Origin: Pyropia yezoensis
Taxonomy: Eukaryota; Rhodophyta; Bangiophyceae; Bangiales; Bangiaceae
DNA length: 64,000 nucleotides
Direction: 5' to 3'
NCBI GenBank assembly: GCA_009829735.1
Contig: CM020618.1
Location: 24,289,346-24,353,345 of the forward strand
Part shown: positions 50,745-61,622 of the stretch, piece by piece
How positions within the stretch are numbered: the stretch's first letter is position 1
Layout: each line of letters opens with the position of its first letter
The notes under the pieces: model-generated
The model's input: only the letters and a program-made list of their open reading frames with translations
Told to the model about the DNA's origin: nothing
Databases searched by the model: none
Program-made: the position numbers and the translations under genes

Positions 50745-53080
50745 GCTGTACACATTGTCGTCGAAGGACGTGGTTGTGCGCTACCATCAGCGACTTTTGA
50801 AGGCGCAGGCGGCTTCATCCTGCCCGGTGGCAGCTTTCGTTTTTGTCATGGGTTGGGTGGGAGCCGCTGATGCGTTTTCTCTGTTGTGCCGGACTGTATC
50901 GATTGTGACGAAGAAGAACAGTGTCAATGGTCACACCTTGCCAATTCTGTTGCTGCTCAGAGTGGTCATGGCGCAGCGCACCTTGGCCTTCACACACACT
51001 GCCGCCGACACACTGGCGCTTGCGACGTTCATGACCACGACGTTCCAGACGGCCAAGATTGAGAAGACGACGGAAGTGTTGGCTAAGGCGGATGAAGTGC
51101 CGGTCTTGGCACTGGACCTGGCAGCGCGTGTGAAGGTGAGTTTCATCCTCTGTAACATTGTACCGGACACGTCCAGGGTGTTTGGGGAGATCTACGCCGC
51201 TGCTTACTCTGTTGCCGTTGCGGCTGGCGCGCCTGTGACGACACGTGAGGACAAGGACTGACGATTGAAGACCTTGTGTTTCGTTTTCGTCCTACGTGGC
51301 GTGCCTGTCGTTCTCTTGGCGGATTTTTGTATTGATGGTCCGACTGCCGCAGTCGCGAAAGCACATTACGAACCAGCCCGCTGACGTGAATGCAGAGCTT
51401 GTCAAGAAGGCGCTAAACCCCAACATGATGCAGTGGTCCTGGGTTGCCCGAAATGTGCTCCTGCGATCATCGTGCACCCTTTGATCGCCGACAGCTCAGG
51501 TGAACTGTCCGGCGGGGCTGTCCATCGCCAATGTCACAGCCATCAAGGAGGCTATCATAGAATTGAGAACGGTGAACGCACCTATGCCCGAAGGCTGTAC
51601 GGCCGTTGTCGGCAGTGGAGCTGCCGAGTGCGACCTCTGCGTGGACAAGATTGGATGGTCGTGGACCAAAGTGCACGTCGAAGACCCGGACTTCATCATC
51701 GTCTGGCGCTTGTTGGAAGGTCGGTTCCTTGTTGGGGTCTCCGAGAAGAGGAGCGGTGGAGCAGATGCCGTCACTGCTGACGATGCAGCTGCCCCACCGC
51801 TAGCTGCGCCCGCCACCCTCCCAGAACGTGGAGGGCGTCCGCCGCCTGCACCTCCGGGGAAGGGGTCGAAGTCGGGCACCAAGTCTGGCTGCGGAACGAA
51901 GCGGACAGACCCAGAGCCTGTCGTCCCGAGCCCGTCATCTATGCGTAGTCTGCGACAGAAAAAGGCCGCAGCGAAGTACGCCAAGAGCCTTGACGTGGCG
52001 GCCTCCATCCTGTTGGAGCAGGAGGCACGGGCAACCGTTGTGCGACCACCATTCGTTCTCGGCCGCGTGAAGCCGTTCTCCATGTGGCCTTTTGGAGGCG
52101 TGGTTGTTTTTGTACGGTTTCCGTTCTTGGTGGACCCGACGTGGCGAAAGACTGTGACTTGGACTGCGTATTGTCGCAAGGTGCTGATTCTCAAGACGGG
52201 GGGTCGCTACGAGATTGTCTTCAGGCCCAAGAAGGTCTCCTCGGCTTATTCCGCAGATGGACCAAATGGGACCGAGCCGCTGCTGGACAATAGAGACAAG
52301 ACAAATGCTGCTTTCGGAGCCGGGACGGATGCGTCAGGAGCAGCAGCAGCCGGAACTGACGCCTCGGGAGAAGGGCCGAGCGGGGGAGCTGAGTCAGGGA
52401 CGGATCAGCCCTCTGGGGGGGTGGGCACTGGCGCTGCGGCGGACGGCACACACGCGGACGCCAGCGAGAACGATGAGCTTGGAACTCTCGAGCGTATCGA
52501 AGAGTCACTTTTGCCTGGGAGTGGCGCAAGTGCCGCGTCGGTCGGTCGGTCCGTCTCGTCAAGCGCCGCCGGGGGTCTGGTTGACGGGGCGTCGACAGGG
52601 GCGCCAGTCAACGGTGAAGCTGAATTGGCCGTGGAAACTTCCCATGGGCAGCTTGCCCCTGGCGCGAGTGGCGGTGCGACCTTGACGGGTGATAATGATG
52701 CTGCCACAGCGGCCGAGGGGAGCCCCCCCAACAGCTGGGACGGCTCGGAGTTTACTGTGGCGGACCTGTTTGATGCAGGCTCCATCGACGATAAAGAGCC
52801 AGCGTACTCTCCGCTTCCAGAGACCTTGCAGGAGCACTTCATCGCAACGCTGGAGAAGTCCAAGGTTTGGGATGCACCGGATGAGGACGAGCAGATCGAG
52901 TGGTCAGTCGTCACTCGCTCGGCGCCATCGTCGTTCTCCTTGGTGTGCACTTTTGCGAGCAGTATGGATCTCGGTCGTTCGCAGAGTCCGCAGTGTGGCT
53001 CGCATCGCTCCAACAACTTCGTTACGTGTGCCTACCCTGCGCGCGACCCCCGCGATGAGCAGGAGATGGAGCTGCGGTGA
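50745..53080 (+). CDS. Family-B protein (unrecognised), B-plus
   Basis: An intron-containing gene of unknown function. The exon from about 50745 to 51135 holds FSLLCRTVSIVTKKNSVNGH and AFTHTAADTLALATFMTTTF. Intron 51136-51352 (217 bp, AAG/GTGAGT to TGCCGCAG, phase 0) sits at the same protein position as in B-minus. The following exon has RKHITNQPADVNAELVKKAL and VARNVLLRSS, a TGA (51482-51484), then CPAGLSIANVTAIKEAIIEL. Further on are ATVVRPPFVLGRVKPFSMWP, WTAYCRKVLILKTGGRYEI, a long Gly/Ala/Ser/Thr acidic linker and the C-terminal block EWSVVTRSAPSSFSLVCTF with SQSPQCGSHRSNNF. The single TGA falls where B-minus has Met-Gly, so this copy is probably recently damaged, unless read through. The blocks recur collinearly at 5856-8500 (-). 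No known domain is recognised. Confidence 0.72.
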
Positions 53081-55235
53081 TGGACCTCTTATGTCAGCTG
53101 ACGTACGGGTGAGAGCCCCTCATGTACATTTAACAAAGGTCGTGACATGATTGTTCGTGGACTAGTTTCGGTGTGAGTTGGAGGCTCTCTGTGACAAGAG
53201 TGGCGTGCAAACCATGATGCGTCCTTGTACTTTTTTGTCGATGCCTGAGTCGATAGCACCTTGTGTCTTGGGACTCCATGGGTGCCTGGTGCGGTGCGAA
53301 GGTCCTCTGGGGATGGCTTGAGCGACAACGACTGTGTCGGTAGCGCGTACCACTAGGCCCGCAGAGGGGGAGCTACAACACAGACTGCCTCTGTGGTCGC
53401 TGCCAGCCATGTCACGAGGCATTAGCGTCGGTCCAACTGGCACCACCGACGAAGGCGACTCCCGTGCAGGGTGCTGCCGGGGAAGAGTCAAAGCACCCCT
53501 CGCCACCCATACACAGTACCGGTACAAAGTTGTATGCTCGCCGCCGCGCAGAGGCTGTGGCGGCCGTTGGCGGCCGTCGGGTATGGAGCAACAGCCATTA
53601 TCCGCCTTGGCCATAGCTGCACTCGCCACACCTGCCCCGAGCGACAATCCACCGAAGCCTCCCCCCATCCGGCACGCAACGACACCATGCACGCCGCAGC
53701 CGCCGACTGCAGAGGCCAGCCACGCCGCTCTCCCGAAACCCTGTCGCCCCCGGTGCAGCCGCCATCGGTGGCCAGGAACGGCCTCCTTGTCACCAGCCGC
53801 CCCAAGGCGGACCCCATCGGGGGGGGACCATCACGGGTGGGTGCACCGTCTGTCGCCGAGTCTACACCTCGAAAAGGGTAAGGGAGCAACCCCCACCGTC
53901 TGCCACGGCACTTGGTTCCGGCAATAAAGACCGCCTCTGGCGCAAACGCTATCGGGACGGCGAGGAGCCGTGCCCTCCAGCACGTGGAGAACGAACGCAA
54001 GGGTCCGTGCCGTGGCGCACGCGCGGAGGGTATTGGATCACATGGCCCCGTTGCCCGTGTGGCAGACCGCCATTGCAGCGCCGCCGGCGGGGGTAGCAAG
54101 GCCCAGCCCCAAAGCCTGCCACGTCTCCACCGTCGCCCCGTGGGCGGCCGCGTGGCGGGGGGGGGGTGGGACACACCCGCTGGTCGCACAGCTGCGGTGG
54201 CGGCGATGGCGGTGGCGGTGAGGAGGCTTGGCTACGCGTCCTCGTCAGAGGCCAGGTAGGATGCCAGCCGGGCCCCGTCCGCAACGGCAAAAGTGCAGTC
54301 GGGTTGGCTGTGGCAGTCGCCCCGAAGTACCAGCCGCGCGAGGTGGACGGCGGCGGTGCACCCCGCCGGGTCATCACCAAGCATCCGCGCCGCGAGGGTG
54401 GCGTCCTCGTCGTATAGCAGCGCACGGACGGCGTCCCACAGACCCAGCCACGACAAGCGTCACAATGGCAAGTCAATCGCAACGGACGGCGTCGACGACA
54501 AGGCCCGATGCCAATCGCTGTACTTCCGGCCTGCTTCCGAGCTTGTTCTAGCAATATGTGTGGGCAGACGTGTTCGCCACGTAGGGGATGCTGGGCAACC
54601 CCATCCAATACGTGCACATTGCTGCACGACAGCTGGGCCGCATGCCAAGTGCAATAATACGGCGTGTGCGGACCGACGTTTTTTGCGCACGGGTGATATG
54701 CGGAAGCCGCCGTGTTATGCACGTCGGGTGTGAATAAATGGTGAGCGCGATCACAAACGCGCAAAGTTCTGTGAAAAAATGCGTTCGTGCACGTCGCCGA
54801 AAGGGGTCAAAAAAGGTCCAAAGCGGATGGGAACACGTGCCCGCACGCACATGCGCGGATAATAAGCTAATGGCGGTTGGCCCCACTGCGCAGTGGCCAG
54901 ACGCATCGACACGGCGACAGGCCACGGACACGGACACGGCGTGGCGTCGTGTCAGTGTCTCTCTGGGGGAGCTGAAAGGTCACGGTGGCCCGCCTCAGGG
55001 GCCACGGGTGTCGGCAAGTACCAGGGCAACGTGTGAATACTAGAAGTAAAAGAAAGTGACTGTAAGTCCTCAAGCAGTTCCTCATGGACCGGAAGAGAAC
55101 AGGCCTTGATCCGGCTGCAGCCGGTTAGCCCTGGCAATGCCTATTCAATGCGCTGCATGTTTCCTTGCAACTCTCACACTGCACTGCCATGCACGTGCTG
55201 TTGCATCACAGCTGCATTTTGCATATCACGTATTA
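53081..55235. other. No gene recognised
   Basis: Frames up to 271 codons on the minus strand (53949-54764) and 197 on plus are Pro/Arg/Cys-rich, mutually overlapping and without motifs. I do not support a gene. Confidence 0.4.
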
Positions 55236-56304
55236 GAGGGTTTTTGTCGATCCGTTTGGTGGGTATCCCGTGGATATGTCGTAGACATTTTGCGCTCCAG
55301 CAACGCTGGCTGCGGATCGGAAAAATCCTGCGCTCAAAGGGTTTTTGTCGATCCGTTTTTTGATGGAGTTTGCGGTCGTGGGTTTTGATTCCAATACAGC
55401 ACTCGTCGGGTTGCCCCGTATGTCACCGCTGTGTCTTCGTCCTCGCCCTCGTCCCCTCCCTCGCCCACGTCCCCGCCCTCGCCCCCTGTCTCGTCCCCGT
55501 CCCCGTCTCCGTTTCGGTCCCCGTCTCGCTTGAGCGGCCCGCTCTTGTCCTCGAAAGCGAACCGGTTCTTCTGTAGGTAGAAGCGGTCCCGCAGCTTCTT
55601 GCCGTCCGTGCGCAGCGTCGCCTGATGGTGCTTGATGAAGCTGTACACGGCAGCGGCGAAGCCCTTTGTGGCCTCGCGATACGGAGCGACGTGGGCACCT
55701 GCGCCAACGACAACTTTTACGGCCAGGTAGTCGTCACGCTCCGTCCTTCGAGGGCGTGCGTGCTTTACTCGGCTAGGTAGGAACTCGCCCACGCTCTCAC
55801 TCTCAAGCCTGCCCTCCTTTTGGGTGCGGCGCACATCTCTAGTACCCTCAGTGCTTTGCACAGTCTCTGGCAGCACGGGCACTGGACGAGAGGACGCCGA
55901 GCCATCCGGCGAGGAGCCCCCGACAGTGCCGCCGGCCTAAGGCGTTGCGTCTGTGCCCATGACGACCGAGCGAGCAACGCTCTGCTGCGGCACGCGCAGC
56001 GACGCGGGCACCAACGGAGGACGACGAAGCCTGCAGCACGGGTACATAGAACCCCAGCACACTCGCTGTGCTTCGTACACAAAATTGTCACACCTCCCTG
56101 AAGTCCCTTTCTGACACTGGCCTGTCCGCCCCAGCAGGGGGGGTGCGCATACCCACGGGTTGTGGATTCAAGCCCCCTTTTTATCACAAGTGGAAAGAGG
56201 TTTTTCCGATCCATGCGGCCGTCTAATATGCGTGGAAGGATCTCGCACTTTTTATCCGGTCGAGATATCCACGAGATGGTCACTACTTATCGACAGAACC
56301 CCTC
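55236..56304. mobile_element. Inverted-repeat element, about 1.07 kb
   Basis: Left arm about 55236-55335 and right arm about 56197-56304 are inverted relatives. Left GAGGGTTTTTGTCGAT pairs with right GAGGGGTTCTGTCGAT on the reverse strand. CCCGTGGATATGTCG pairs with CTCGTGGATATCTCG, and GGATCGGAAAAATCCT with GGATCGGAAAAACCTC. A third, direct copy of the terminal motif (AAAGGGTTTTTGTCGATCCG) follows at 55336. Size, long arms and one internal ORF suggest a non-autonomous DNA transposon. No clear target duplication: TTA on the left, AAT on the right. Confidence 0.75.
55334..55882 (-). CDS. ORF inside the inverted-repeat element, Myb/SANT-like fragment
   Basis: 182 codons without an ATG, so an exon or a fragment. 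The part ERDDYLAVKVVVGAGAHVAP, then FAAAVYSFIKHH and RTDGKKLRDRFYLQKNRFAF, follows the pattern of Myb/SANT- or trihelix-like domains found beside DNA transposons (Leu-rich helix, then DGK.LRDRF..L...F). The C-terminal half is an acidic Asp-Gly/Glu-Gly repeat encoded by a simple-sequence tract (55433-55535). The last residues are encoded by the left arm repeat. It may be captured from, or a relic of, the autonomous parent. Confidence 0.4.
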   Translation of the reverse strand: MPVLPETVQSTEGTRDVRRTQKEGRLESESVGEFLPSRVKHARPRRTERDDYLAVKVVVGAGAHVAPYREATKGFAAAVYSFIKHHQATLRTDGKKLRDRFYLQKNRFAFEDKSGPLKRDGDRNGDGDGDETGGEGGDVGEGGDEGEDEDTAVTYGATRRVLYWNQNPRPQTPSKNGSTKTL

Positions 56305-56423
56305 AATTGTATGGACGACGGGAATGGTGCCTGCATTTCACTGTATTTCTTTCCTTTTAAAAAGGGGTTGAAATGCATGAAACCATGCAGCGAATGGCAG
56401 TGGTTCCGGTCACCCACGATTAA

Positions 56424-56765
56424 CCACCCGCACCCGCCCGCCCGCCCGCCCGCCACGACCGCCGCCGTAGGCCGGCCGGCCCACCGTGCGCGCGCGCATG
56501 CGCACGCACACACGGGAGGGAGGCGGCGGCGGCGGCGGCAGCGGCGGCGGTGGCGGCGGCGGCGGCGGCAGCGGCGGCGGTGGCGGCGGCGGCGGCGGTG
56601 GCAGTGCGCCGCGCGGCTCGGCGGCTCCCCCCCCCCCCGGTTGGCTTGGCCGTGGGCGGCGCGGCCGCCGCTCCCCCCCCCCCCCCCCCCCCGTGACCCC
56701 TCGTCGTGGACAATCCGCCCGTTGCGGCGTCAGCGGGGCGCGGCGGGGGCTAGGGGGGGGGGGAA
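56424..56765. repeat. Simple-sequence tract: CCCG, GGC and poly-C
   Basis: (CCCG)n lies at about 56431-56452. A GGC/GGT/AGC trinucleotide array follows at about 56521-56609, then C runs at about 56629 and 56673-56692 and a G run near 56754. The DNA would be prone to quadruplex formation and polymerase slippage. Confidence 0.9.
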
Positions 56766-57373
56766 GCGGAACAACGTCACAGGTTATGCAAATCAGAACG
56801 AAGCGGTTTTTCGGTTGCCTTCAGTTCCCTGCTCGCCACGGGAATGCCAGCGGACTATCGGATTTTAGTCACATTCAAGTTCGCCCAGCTCGAGACCAGA
56901 CAGCAGACCACGGCAGACTCCTCCTTGATCCCGTGTGCCGCTGACGAGAAGTTGCGCTGAGCACGAGCTCTAATGCGTCTCCTAATCGAAGGCGATTTAA
57001 CGAGGTCCCCGCCAGGACCGCAGCGGGCGGCTGGGGGGCGGCAGGGGGGCGGCAGGGCAGCAGCATGCAGGGTGGAAAGAATGGGATGGTTTCTTTTCGG
57101 ATGGACGGGTAGCGGTTCCACCCTGGGCACGAGCCGCTGTCAGGTGTCCCGCTCGCGCCCTGCGCTCACGCCGCGTCGCTACCTGTCCCTACAAACATGA
57201 ACAAACAAATCACTCAACAACTCTCACCCACGAAGCATGACCGCTCATCGGCATCTGCTCGTCCACCAGCCCACGCAGCCCGCCTTGTCCCACACTTTCT
57301 TTGGCGCACTATACGCGTGCACAAAGGTGCACCCGCTGGCAGCGTCGCCCATCCACTCCAGCACCACCCCTGT

Positions 57374-59196
57374 CTAGTCCAGTTGCTCAAGCAGCCCGTC
57401 GCCCACGGCCTCGGCAGAGTAGCCGTCTTCGTCGCCTTCGCCGGCTGTGGCCGCCCCACCCGCACCACCAGCCACCGCACCAGATGCGCGCTGAGGCGGA
57501 CGGTCGGCTGACGCACGCAAGGGCGACGCGGCGTCGATGAGACGCAGCCCGTTGCTGGCAGACGGCAACCGCCAGTAAACGCGGTCGAGGATGGCCAGCT
57601 CTCGGATCCAGGGCTGCCGGTGCCCCTCATTCACCCCGGCAGCGGTGGCCTGCGCCGCCGTCCCACCATACGCACGAAGCTTAAGATGCTCCCGCACCAT
57701 GGTCGCGACGAGGGCCATGTGTGCTAGGAGGCACACAACAGTCTTGTCCGTGCTGCCCGACACGGGCTCCTCAAAACGATGGCCCGCCGCCACCGCAGCA
57801 AACATGTTCGACGCCCCGGCCAGTAGCGCCGTCTTCCCAAACGCCTCTGAGATGAAGCGGTCGCCCGTCAAGAGGTGGAGAGCTTCCTCTCGGGTGAGGG
57901 TGAGCACTGTCCGGGTTCGGCTACCGCTCAACAACACCTGTCGGCCCATTCCGGTGCTGTCGTTGATGCTGCACACGAATGCCTTAACGGCCGCCTTCCC
58001 CAGGCTCTCGTAAAAGTGGGAGACAGGCCGCCTGAGATAGCGGTATGCGACCACAGTTGTCGCCGCCCGGCTGTTGCGGCGCCTCGAGGACGGGATCCGC
58101 GTCATCAACTTCGCGTTGGCCTCCTCCCGGGTGATGCGCAGGTGGTCGGCGACTAGCGTCACAAGAGCGGTGTTGTGCTCCTCCATTGGTTTGTAGGCGT
58201 CCCAAGCCGACTCGGCGTTGATAAAGTCTTGCTTAAGCTTGATCAGCAGGCCCTTCTGCGTGCAGCAGTCAGCAGCCCGTGGGAGTGAGAAAGGAAGCAA
58301 GGAAGTCAACTCTCGCGCAAGAAGGACACAGAAGTAGTGGCACAGATGAGCGTGAGTGGGTGCACCAGTGAGGACCATGTAGCTCGCCCCTGCGCTCTGT
58401 CCTCACGCTCATTCCAATGATGCACCGTGGCACCTTCCCGTAGAAGCAAAAAACGCACCCGCACAATGCCCACCCAGGCGTAAGGGCCCTCTGCGGCTTC
58501 GCTTGTCTCCCCGCCCCCACCGGCAGTAGCCATGCGCTCAATGATGTCGTCCAACTTCTTCTCCAGTTACACCAGGAAAGCACGGTCCTCGGCGCGCCTT
58601 GCCGCGATCTGCTCGACGGCAACGGCCAGGCGGTCAATCTTGGTCATTCCCGACGCCACTTGGCGTCCCACATCGGTCGTTGTAGCGCGCAGCTCGGTGA
58701 GGGAGCCCCGAACCGTAGCGAAGCTGCGCTTGACGGCGGTGAGCACGTCGCCCACAGTGAGCTCCTCCTCGTCCTCATCAGACGCGGCCGCCACATTGGG
58801 GCGGGCTTGACCCGCAGCTTTCGGCTGCGACGGGGACGCCGACCGGGGGCGCGCGTTTGTGGCACGCGTGCGACGGCCTTTGCGCGTCTGCGTGGCAGGC
58901 GCCGCAGATGGCCCTGTGGACGGCGTACCGGGAGGCCCACTAGGGGGAAGGGACTGAACAGCTGGAGATGGTGGGCCCGGCGGATAGGGACCGCCAGCAG
59001 AAGCTCCGGCAACGGCCGCCGCCGCTTGAGCGCTCCATAGAGGATGGCCGGGGACGACGCCGTGAGGCATGGGCCAGACACCCCCGCTTGCGATGGCCGT
59101 CGCGCCCTGACGGACAAACCCCGCCGACGGATGCGTAGGCGGCGGCAGCGTAGCGCGGCGCGGGTCTTCCTCGGTAAAGTAGTAGCCAGACGCCAT
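57374..59196 (-). pseudogene. Family-A protein, A-X (one in-frame stop)
   Basis: Homologue of A-Y. The first exon starts at the ATG 59196 (MASGYYFTEEDPRRATLPPP). It has a Pro/Ala-rich N-terminal part, then a coiled coil (LTVGDVLTAVKRSFATVRGS, KIDRLAVAVEQIAARRAEDR). A TAA (58567-58569) interrupts it, and the same frame goes on with LEKKLDDIIERMATAGGGG. An intron of about 200 bp ends at GCACGCAG (58256-58263). Its donor is uncertain; GCCTGG/GTGGGC and CGG/GTGCGT are candidates. The last exon, from 58255, starts KGLLIKLKQDF and holds the conserved domain: RITREEANAKLM, VAYRYLRRPVSHFYESLGKA and CLLAHMALVATMVREHLKLR, ending at 57374. It is divergent from the transposase C-X, as A-Y is from C-Y. 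Confidence 0.7.
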
Positions 59197-61622
59197 CGTG
59201 GGGAGAGGGTAGATGAGAGAAGAAGCGCAGAGGCAAGTGGAAGGTAATCGTTCGCAGGAGCAGGCAGGGGGCAGGGCGTCCACAGAGAATTGCGATGGTG
59301 GAACGGTGACGGCGGGGCGAGGCTGTCAGGGCTTCTCTTATGCACTATCGGACGCGCATCGCCCGCTGATCCGTAAGGGGACCACGGCAGGCGAGGCTGT
59401 CGGCAACAGGTGTAGGCCTCACCGGTGTGGCCCCCCACAGACGGTACCCTCAGTCGCCGCGAGCTCGGTCGTGTGCCACGACGCCCACTACGCCACCACA
59501 CAAGAAGCTATTACACGGGCCTCACAGAAAATGCACCGCATGCAGCCCTTACCAATCTGCGCAGGTAGTGCGTAGGCGCTTTTTGGCAACCGACCGCGCG
59601 CCGCTAAGTCACAGGAGAAGGTGGACAGCATGACGGGAAGCCGCATCCGGCACACGGCACAGGCGCCACGGCGTCTGCTACATTGAGTAACGGCTTGGTC
59701 CGAGGCAGGTGAGGCACACAGGCGTCGGTTGTCCCGCGGGGTGCTTGGCGAGATCGCGGCTGGCGGCCGGTGCCTGTCCACCCACATTGGATAAAGCAAA
59801 TGACGTGTCATGATGTTTCGAATACGTGCCACTTTATGGTTGGTACCTTCGCACTTCACGAAGCGTAATTCGCCACACAGCGCTCCCCGATTGGACGGCT
59901 CGAGCCTCATATTGGTGAAATTTGACCGGATCTCACTTTGAAGCTTTCCTTCGTAAGCCACGAACGGGTTTACGCTGCTGTCGTCGTCGCCAGGAGCGGC
60001 GCGGGACGTTCGCTTCGCAGGCGACCCCCGCTTTGGGATGCGGTCTCCGAGTGGACTCAGACCTGGTGGAGCGCCATCTGCGTGGCGTTCTCGGTGCGTG
60101 TTTCCCTTCTGGTGTGTCGCGCACTCCTGCAAATCAACCCTGCAGGCAGCGGATGACGGTGCGCCGGCGGGCAGCTGGTTCGTGGTCGGCCCGGCGGTGG
60201 GCTGGCGGGCAACGCGCCATCGACGCGAGTGCGAACGGCCTTGCACACGCGCACGCTAGGCGGGTGGGGGCAGCGGTTGTATGGGAAGCCTTCCTCGTGG
60301 CCGCTTTGGCGTTTCCTACTAGCTGCAGGGGCGCACTGGTGCTACAAGGGATGCATGTGCCGCGGAGGTTGGTAGGTGCGGATGGTGGCTACCTGGAAGG
60401 AGGCGGGTGGCTATGATGGCGTTGCTTCGGGGGCCTGGCACGGGCGCGCCATGTTGGTGGGCGGCTGCGAACTGGTGGCCAGCGCGGAGGGGGGTACCCA
60501 TGCCTCCGTCATCGCAGGCGCTCGGGCCGCGTCTGTCGAGCCAGCGCTTGGCGCACTGAAGACGGCCGCCATGGCCCTACCCTTTTGTTGCTCGTCATTG
60601 GGTGTGGTGCCACGGAGGTCGAGGCTGGCTCATCTCTCTTCGTGGACCGTGTGTTAGCGGACGCCTGGGGTGCGCCTGCAGAATCGCCGCATCTTAAGCA
60701 CTACACGCCTGACGGCTGTGCGCCACGTTGCCGAGCGGATGCACATGGTCGCCACCGGGGCGGCGGCGTGTGGGCGGACGACCGGGGTGCTCCCTCAGAA
60801 TTGCCGGGTGTTGCTTGTTCCCCCCCTGACGGCCGTGTGCCACGTTGTTGAGCGCGCGCACATGGTCGCCACCGGCGGGGCGCCGAGTGGGCCCATCGAG
60901 GTGGCCAAGCAGGGCGAGAATGGCACTCGGATTGAAGCCAGGTGGACGATCACCACCCGATCAGGGGAATGCGCCATGTCCGCCGTGTTGGAGGCCGCCG
61001 ATAGGCCAGACTGCCCCGGTGCGAGCGTCCGCATGGCAGGGGCTGCGGCTGTGGCTTGCGACCTGCTCGCTGCGGGTATCCTCCCGCCGTCCAATTATTG
61101 TGGTGTGGCTCACCAGAGTGCCTGCTTGGCGCGCTCCGGTAGGCGTTTGGCGTTTGCCTGTACCGCCAGGGGCAGGGCTGGTACCACGACCCGGAAGCCG
61201 GCCACTCCTGCCGTGTCGTTGTCCGAGGCCCTTTTGCGTTCCTACAGTGGTTGGTACGCGGCGCTGGTCGACGTGCTAGCTGCTTTAAGCGGTGCCCGCT
61301 CTACTGAGGTAGACCGCGGGCAATCTCACCATGGGTGGCGAGCGTTCTCTGTCATCGCGGCCGCTTCAGCCGTGGAAGTCCGGCAGGGGATTCACCCCAC
61401 CGCTGGTCTGGCGTCTTTGATTTGTGTGGGGGCGCGCAGCGTGCTGTGTCACCGGCGTTACCGATTTGTGCCGCAACGCTGGTGTTCAAGAGGGAGGCCG
61501 AGACGCCGTTGAGTCGTTGACACCTGTTGCCGTGCAGGCGGGGGCTCGCTGCTCCTTGTCGTTCTTGCTGGCTGGCTTGTTGTAGGCTCAACGCTTCTTC
61601 GCCGGCGTACTCTACTACAGCG
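59197..61622. promoter_or_regulatory. Divergent intergenic region between A-X and C-X
   Basis: 2,426 bp between the two start codons. On the A side, a TATA-like GCATAAGAGAAGCC lies on the minus strand near 59340. Frames such as 59488-60246 (-) and 60670-61512 (+) have no motif I recognise. The latter is built partly on a 117-bp duplication. Confidence 0.5.
60659..60893. repeat. Tandem duplication, 117-bp unit
   Basis: Two units share GACGCCTGGGGTGC/GACGACCGGGGTGC, CAGAATCGCC/CAGAATTGCC and CACATGGTCGCCACCGG at a constant 117-bp offset (39 codons). Confidence 0.85.
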
